NCBI GenBank assembly: GCA_020052545.1 | Contig: JAGVOV010000070.1 | Coordinates: 1-11,309, forward strand | Direction of reading: 5' to 3' | Length of the DNA: 11,309 nucleotides | Source of the DNA: an archaeon | GTDB lineage: Archaea > Nanobdellota > Nanobdellia > Woesearchaeales > JAGVOV01 | Shown here: in pieces, positions 7,445 to 11,309 of the stretch | Position numbering within the stretch: the stretch's first letter is position 1 | How the letters are laid out: each line of letters starts with the position of its first letter | Notes under the pieces: generated by a model | What the model was told of the DNA's origin: nothing | Database searches by the model: none | Seen by the model: the letters and a program-made list of their open reading frames with translations, nothing else | Program-made: the position numbers and the translations under genes

Positions 7445-7456
7445 AAACAAAGTTTA
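7424..7456. promoter_or_regulatory. Probable TetR operator array of GTTTA/TAAAC half-sites
   Basis: GTTTACTA (7424-7431) and TAGTAAAC (7441-7448) form a perfect 8-bp inverted repeat with a 9-bp spacer. Smaller palindromes are nested in the same stretch: GTTTA-C-TAAAC (7424-7434, centred on 7429) and TAAAC-AAA-GTTTA (7444-7456, centred on 7450), so the centres are 21 bp apart, about two helical turns. The array overlaps the candidate -10 boxes and lies 22 bp before the start of the TetR gene. TetR-family proteins typically bind such sites as dimers and repress their own genes; here this is inferred from position and symmetry. Confidence 0.75.
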
Positions 7457-7477
7457 TAGAAGAAGGGAGTAAAGAAC

Positions 7478-8182
7478 ATGCCAAAACCAAGATTAAAACC
7501 TGAAGAAATTCAGGCAGGTAGAGAAAAAATCCTCAATGAAGCCTGCGATGCAATCTGCAAGTATGGATTTTATCGTCTTACCATGAGAAAGCTTGCCGCA
7601 AAGCTGAAAATGTCAGCCGGAAATTTATACCATTATTATTCCAATAAGGATGAAATCTATCTGGCAATACAGATCAAAGGTTTCCAACTTCTCTATGACC
7701 GCTTTGCAAAAATCAATAACACCGACTCTGACCCGTCAGACAAACTGAGAGAAATAATAAAAGCTTATCTGGATTTTGGCATCAAGAACGCAGACCATTA
7801 TAATGTAATGTTCACCTCGAATGCCCCAAGGTATACCGATTATGTGGGGGAAAAAATTGAAGCCCTGGCTTTATTTGAAAAACAAAGCTCATTGAGGGTT
7901 CTGGATATAGTCTCTCAAGTCCTCTGTGATTTCTTCGGCTCAAATGATCGCAGCATACATCAGGAGGCTCGATATTACACCATTCATGCATGGGCCACTC
8001 TTCACGGCATTGTAAGCCTTTATCACGCCCGGGTACTCCAGGAATTGGAAGAACAAACAGAACAGCTACTGGAAAGAATAACCCATGACTTTATATCGCT
8101 CTTAGAAGAGGGCTTTATAGGAAAGAAAGTTGCTCAAAAAAATATAATAGTACCAATAAACAAAGGAGGTAAACCAGCATGA
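7478..8182 (+). CDS. TetR/AcrR-family transcriptional regulator
   Basis: A 234-residue one-component regulator. The N-terminal TetR DNA-binding domain covers about residues 13-62: ILNEACDAICKYGFYRLTMRKLA (helices 1-2), then the helix-turn-helix MRKLAAKLKMSAGNLYHYY (36-54) and the typical SNKDEIYLAI at the start of helix 4. The rest is a helical ligand-binding and dimerisation domain whose ligand cannot be read from sequence. GGGAG (7465-7469) lies 8 bases before the ATG. The GTTTA/TAAAC operator array just upstream suggests it represses its own promoter and hence the TPR gene, whose ATG overlaps the regulator's stop codon (ATGA). The C-terminal tail NKGGKPA is encoded by the very bases that form the next gene's AAAGGAGG ribosome site. 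It is probably released from DNA by a small molecule or acyl compound, but this is not shown. Confidence 0.93.
   Translation: MPKPRLKPEEIQAGREKILNEACDAICKYGFYRLTMRKLAAKLKMSAGNLYHYYSNKDEIYLAIQIKGFQLLYDRFAKINNTDSDPSDKLREIIKAYLDFGIKNADHYNVMFTSNAPRYTDYVGEKIEALALFEKQSSLRVLDIVSQVLCDFFGSNDRSIHQEARYYTIHAWATLHGIVSLYHARVLQELEEQTEQLLERITHDFISLLEEGFIGKKVAQKNIIVPINKGGKPA
8162..8169 (+). promoter_or_regulatory. Strong ribosome binding site inside the end of the tetR gene
   Basis: AAAGGAGG lies 9 bases before the ATG at 8179. It sits within the last codons of the regulator and, with the ATGA stop/start overlap (8179-8182), indicates translational coupling, with independent strong initiation for the second gene. 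It fixes the start of the TPR protein. Confidence 0.85.
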
Positions 8183-9387
8183 AGACAAACAAAATAATAA
8201 AAAATCTGGTAAGGGTTCTCACTATAGCAGTTCTTTTTTTCTGTTTATATACGGGCAATGCTTTTGCATTTATGTGGGATACAGACCTCCCAGTCCCCAA
8301 ATATGACCCGGCATGGACAGAAGTTCAGTCCATGTGGGAACACCATTGGGATGGTAAGAATATAAATGAGACTATCACACTCGTGCATAAGCTGGAAAAA
8401 AACCATCCTGAAAAGATCGAGCCTTACCTGTGGCTGGCACAGCTCTATCTCATTAAAGGACAAAACCAAGGGAAAGCAGGAGAACAGAGCCTTAGGCAAG
8501 CAGAATTCTATGTAGCAAAGGCCCATGAAATCGATAAAAACAATGTGAGTGCCTTAAAGCTCCTTGTGAGAATTATGCCTTATATTGAGGATACTTCTTA
8601 TACCATGTCTCACTATGGGCAATGGATTAAGAGCGCCTCCCCTCTTCCCTCTGGATGGGCAATCCCTGAAATGAAGGGCCCTGCATGGGAAGAAGCTATC
8701 TCGACATTCGGCAAGAGCACCAGTGATATCTCATCAGGGATCAAGGCAGCAGATCTCTTCAATAAAATCGCAGATAACAACCCTAAAGATGGGATTGCAC
8801 AGGTTTGGGCAAGTTACATGAATTTTAATATCGGAAGTTATTACTCGTCCATGGATGGGAATGATAAAAAAGCCATGCCCTACTATAAGAAGGGGATAGC
8901 GTATGGCGATCGTGCAATCAGTCTGCTCCCGAACAGTGTTCCTGCCCATTACTGGTACCAGGTGAACCTGGCCAGTTCGATAAAGAATGAAAATCTGGCT
9001 ACAAAAGCCCGGTATCTCAACCAATTGAGAAAGCACGCAGCTTTTTGTATGAAGGAGAACAGCTCTTACGATTACTTTGGGCCAGCGCTTGTGCTCTCTG
9101 AAATGATCACCAACGGGGGTTGGGTAACAGCAAAGGGGATGAGTATGTATGGAATTAACTCAGATATGATACTCAGGTCACTTGAACTGGCTGAAATCCT
9201 CTATCCCGATGCTCTTTTTGTCAAGTATGCCAGGGCAGAGCTATATGCACATAAGGGAAAAAAGAAAGAAGCCGCCAAAATTCTTGAGGAGATCATGCAG
9301 TATAAAGACAATGGGAATATCTATGTGGCGTTTGGAAACCAATTCACCATAAAAAAGGCAAGGGGTTTGTATAACAAAATAAGCTAA
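8179..9387 (+). CDS. Exported TPR-like helical-repeat protein, related in pattern to TRAP T-component (TatT) proteins
   Basis: A 402-residue protein with a Sec signal peptide: basic KTNKIIKN, hydrophobic core at about residues 10-25, and cleavage probably after NAFA (30). The mature chain would be periplasmic or secreted. It is mostly amphipathic helix pairs resembling TPR units: about 64-95 (TLVHKLEKNHPEKIEPYLWL onward), 103-130, 187-220, 230-265 (ending in AHYWYQVNLASSI) and 332-372 (LELAEILYPDALFVKYARAE onward). The AHYWYQVNLA and YFGPALVLSEM stretches recall the TatT/TRAP T-component type of periplasmic TPR protein. However, no DctP, DctQ or DctM partner is present, and the usual Gly-rich loop between the last repeats is altered. 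The gene is the second in a two-gene unit with TetR, so its expression probably follows the regulator's ligand. It could be a binding scaffold for a small molecule or for an envelope complex. I do not assign a function. Confidence 0.8.
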   Translation: MKTNKIIKNLVRVLTIAVLFFCLYTGNAFAFMWDTDLPVPKYDPAWTEVQSMWEHHWDGKNINETITLVHKLEKNHPEKIEPYLWLAQLYLIKGQNQGKAGEQSLRQAEFYVAKAHEIDKNNVSALKLLVRIMPYIEDTSYTMSHYGQWIKSASPLPSGWAIPEMKGPAWEEAISTFGKSTSDISSGIKAADLFNKIADNNPKDGIAQVWASYMNFNIGSYYSSMDGNDKKAMPYYKKGIAYGDRAISLLPNSVPAHYWYQVNLASSIKNENLATKARYLNQLRKHAAFCMKENSSYDYFGPALVLSEMITNGGWVTAKGMSMYGINSDMILRSLELAEILYPDALFVKYARAELYAHKGKKKEAAKILEEIMQYKDNGNIYVAFGNQFTIKKARGLYNKIS

Positions 9388-9389
9388 AC

Positions 9390-9423
9390 AAAAGGCCCCG
9401 CGATTTAGCGCGGGGCCTTTTTT
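9390..9423. terminator. Strong bidirectional Rho-independent terminator
   Basis: A perfect stem GGCCCCGCG (9394-9402) with CGCGGGGCC (9409-9417) encloses the loop ATTTAG. It is flanked by AAAA on the left and TTTTTT on the right, so it has a U-tract in both directions. It lies between the stop of the TPR gene (9387) and the stop of the NAD synthetase gene (9430) and can end both convergent transcripts. Confidence 0.95.
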
Positions 9424-9429
9424 GATGTC

Positions 9430-11309
9430 TCAGTACTTATCAGGGATCTGCTTCAAATCTTCAATCCATGGAGCATCTTCACTGTCGCTTGGCGCCCTGT
9501 AATCACCCCTTGGAGAGAGTGATCCACCAGAACCGATCTTTGGCGCATTTGGCATGCATGATCTCTTGAACTGGCTCTGTTTAAAAAACCTCTGGATATA
9601 AACATTAAGCCAGCGTTTAATCTCAGAGATCTTGTATTCATGCCTTTTATCCGGCGGCACATCAGGCCAAAATCCTTTATTTACATCTTTCCATGCACAG
9701 TGCGAAAGAAATGCGACCTTGGACGGCTTGTAACCAAACCTTGTAATATAGAAATTGTTGAAATCCTGAAGTTCAAACGGGCCTATGATCTCTTCGCTTT
9801 TGTGAGAAGGCTGCTCACCTGCTGTTCCAGGAATAAGCTCAGGGCTTATCTCTGTGTTAAGAATATCAATCAGGCATTTCGAAACCTCTTTACCAAACAG
9901 ATCTTTGCTGCTTACCCAGCGTATCAGATATTGAATAAATGTCTTTGGAACGCTCGCATTAACATTATAGTGTGACATGTGATCGCCCACACCGTAAGTG
10001 CACCAACCGAGCGCAAGCTCACTCAAATCGCCGGTGCCAACTACTATTCCTTTCTGCATATTCGCAATCCTGAAAAGATGAGATGTCCTGTCGCCGGCCT
10101 GCACATTTTCAAATGTCACATCATAGACTTTTTTGCCTTTTGCGAATGGATGACCTATGTCTTTCATCATACGCATACAGCTCGGCTTTATATCAATCTC
10201 GCCCATATCCACTTTCAGAGCCTTCATAAGCTTCTTGGCATTTTTATAGGTTCGCTCAGAAGTGGCAAAACCTGGCATTGTGTATGCCTTTATATTTGAT
10301 CTGGGAAGTCCAAGCTCATCCATAGCCCTTGCACATACTATGAGCGCATTGGTGGAATCCAATCCACCGGAAACCCCGATCACAACATTTTTCAGTCCTG
10401 CGAACTTGAGTCTTTTAGCAAGACCCTGAACCTGGATGTTGTAGACTTCATAGCATCTCTTATCTCTCAGGCTCGGATCTGTAGGGACATAAGGAAATCG
10501 TGGAACCTCTCTTTCGAGCAGGATTTTTCCTCTAGGGATCTTTATCTCAACAGGTATTCTCCTGAATTTAGACATCTCCTGTTTATAGATCCTCAGACTA
10601 TCAGTAAAGCTCGTGAGTTTGACCCTGTCCTGTACAAGGCGGTCAAGGTCTATGTCTGCCACAACTACCTGCGGCTTCCAGGAAAATCTTTCAGAGTTCG
10701 CTATGAGATTTCCGTTTTCATAGGCAAAGGCATGTCCGTCCCATGCAAGGTCAGTTGTGGATTCTCCAGGCCCTGCAGATGTATACAGATAAGCTGCCAC
10801 ACAAGCTGCAGACTGCTTTGATGCAAGTAAATGCCTGTACTCATCTTTTCCCACAGTAATGTTGGAGGCAGATAGATTTCCCAGAACTGTTGCCCCGGCA
10901 AGAGAGGCATAGCTGGAAGGTGGAATAGGAGCCCACACATCTTCACAGAGTTCAATAAACACAGAAAGATCAGGGATATTTGCCACATCGAATATAAGAT
11001 CAGCTCCGACCGGAATATTTTTTTGTCCGCAGAGATCAATTTTATCTACTGTCAAATCCAGCGAAGATCTAAACTGTCTCTTTTCATAAAATTCCCTGTA
11101 ATTGGGAATATAGGTTTTGACAGGAATACCAAGAATCTTCCCCTTATGAATCACTATGCCGCAGTTATAGAGTTTCTGCCGTATCTTTAATGGCGCTCCA
11201 ACAACAATGAGCATATCAATACGCGAAGTGACTTTCAAAAACCTTGATAGATTTTTATCTACGCAAGAAAGAAGGGCATTTTGATGAAACAAATCCTCAT
11301 TGCTGTATG
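9430..11309 (-). CDS. nadE: Glutamine-dependent NAD+ synthetase (5' end beyond the right edge)
   Basis: This enzyme converts nicotinic acid adenine dinucleotide to NAD+ with ATP, using ammonia released from glutamine by its own N-terminal amidase domain. The frame is open to the window edge, and the first visible residues, YSNEDLFHQNALL, match an internal segment of the family. The real start is therefore outside, and roughly 50-60 residues, including the amidase catalytic Glu, are missing. In the visible 625 residues the amidase domain shows K64 (followed by TYIPNYREFYEKRQF) and C121 in LCEDVWAPIP, the other two triad members. The synthetase domain has the PP-loop SGGLDST (313-319) and the later GTGDLSELALGW and HYNVNASVPKTF stretches. 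Length and motif layout match the long (about 680-residue) bacterial type known from Mycobacterium tuberculosis. It is convergent with the TPR gene and shares its terminator. All features expected of an active enzyme are present in the visible part. Confidence 0.95.
   Translation of the reverse strand, partial: YSNEDLFHQNALLSCVDKNLSRFLKVTSRIDMLIVVGAPLKIRQKLYNCGIVIHKGKILGIPVKTYIPNYREFYEKRQFRSSLDLTVDKIDLCGQKNIPVGADLIFDVANIPDLSVFIELCEDVWAPIPPSSYASLAGATVLGNLSASNITVGKDEYRHLLASKQSAACVAAYLYTSAGPGESTTDLAWDGHAFAYENGNLIANSERFSWKPQVVVADIDLDRLVQDRVKLTSFTDSLRIYKQEMSKFRRIPVEIKIPRGKILLEREVPRFPYVPTDPSLRDKRCYEVYNIQVQGLAKRLKFAGLKNVVIGVSGGLDSTNALIVCARAMDELGLPRSNIKAYTMPGFATSERTYKNAKKLMKALKVDMGEIDIKPSCMRMMKDIGHPFAKGKKVYDVTFENVQAGDRTSHLFRIANMQKGIVVGTGDLSELALGWCTYGVGDHMSHYNVNASVPKTFIQYLIRWVSSKDLFGKEVSKCLIDILNTEISPELIPGTAGEQPSHKSEEIIGPFELQDFNNFYITRFGYKPSKVAFLSHCAWKDVNKGFWPDVPPDKRHEYKISEIKRWLNVYIQRFFKQSQFKRSCMPNAPKIGSGGSLSPRGDYRAPSDSEDAPWIEDLKQIPDKY

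Noticed and set aside
7478..8182. Regulator of the fadD gene, in the manner of TetR-type fatty-acid repressors
   Set aside because: fadD lies more than 4 kb away on the other side of unrelated genes, and I found no copy of the GTTTACTA/TAGTAAAC operator upstream of it.
7478..9387. TRAP transporter locus
   Set aside because: Only a T-component-like TPR protein is present; no substrate-binding protein or membrane subunits lie nearby, so a transporter call is not supported.

Overview
The window looks like a chromosomal stretch from a Gram-negative, moderately low-GC bacterium. Supporting points are a membrane-anchored PpiD/SurA-type periplasmic chaperone, two exported proteins with Sec-type signal peptides, clear GGAGG-type ribosome binding sites, and a block of 'GTCATTGCGA / CGAAGCAATCTC / CCCTTCGCTTCGCTCAGGG' dispersed palindromic repeats. 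From general knowledge, such repeats are common in Desulfobacterota (old Deltaproteobacteria), Nitrospirota and similar environmental lineages. I cannot fix the phylum from the sequence alone.

Layout. (1) 1-986, minus: N-terminal part of a family 3 glycoside hydrolase that runs off the left edge. (2) 987-1258: a 272-bp divergent control region with small palindromes. (3) 1259-3046, plus: a complete long-chain acyl-CoA synthetase (FadD/FAA type). (4) 3047-3356: no gene; a stable hairpin followed by a repeat block of about 190 bp bounded by inverted GTCATTGCGA ends. (5) 3357-5251, minus: an imidazolonepropionase-like metal-dependent amidohydrolase, followed 41 bp later by a small exported protein of unknown function that carries one EF-hand-like loop. 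(6) 5338-5374: a strong bidirectional terminator. (7) 5373-7253, minus: a PpiD-like membrane-anchored parvulin chaperone. (8) 7254-7477: a divergent control region with a striking GTTTA/TAAAC operator array. (9) 7478-9387, plus: a TetR-family regulator translationally coupled (ATGA overlap) to an exported helical-repeat (TPR-like) protein. (10) 9390-9423: a second strong bidirectional terminator. (11) 9430-11309, minus: glutamine-dependent NAD+ synthetase, complete at its C-terminus but running off the right edge at its N-terminus.

How the genes fit together. Most are housekeeping or metabolic genes in separate transcription units: sugar hydrolysis, fatty-acid activation, envelope protein folding and NAD synthesis. 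The two units that look accessory are the tetR-TPR pair, which probably represses itself through the operator upstream, and the amidohydrolase plus small exported protein, whose base composition is visibly richer in G+C than that of its neighbour. I saw no defence system, prophage, transposase, CRISPR array or RNA gene. I do not see a convincing undescribed multi-gene system; the best leads are the tetR-TPR unit with its operator and the exported EF-hand-like protein.
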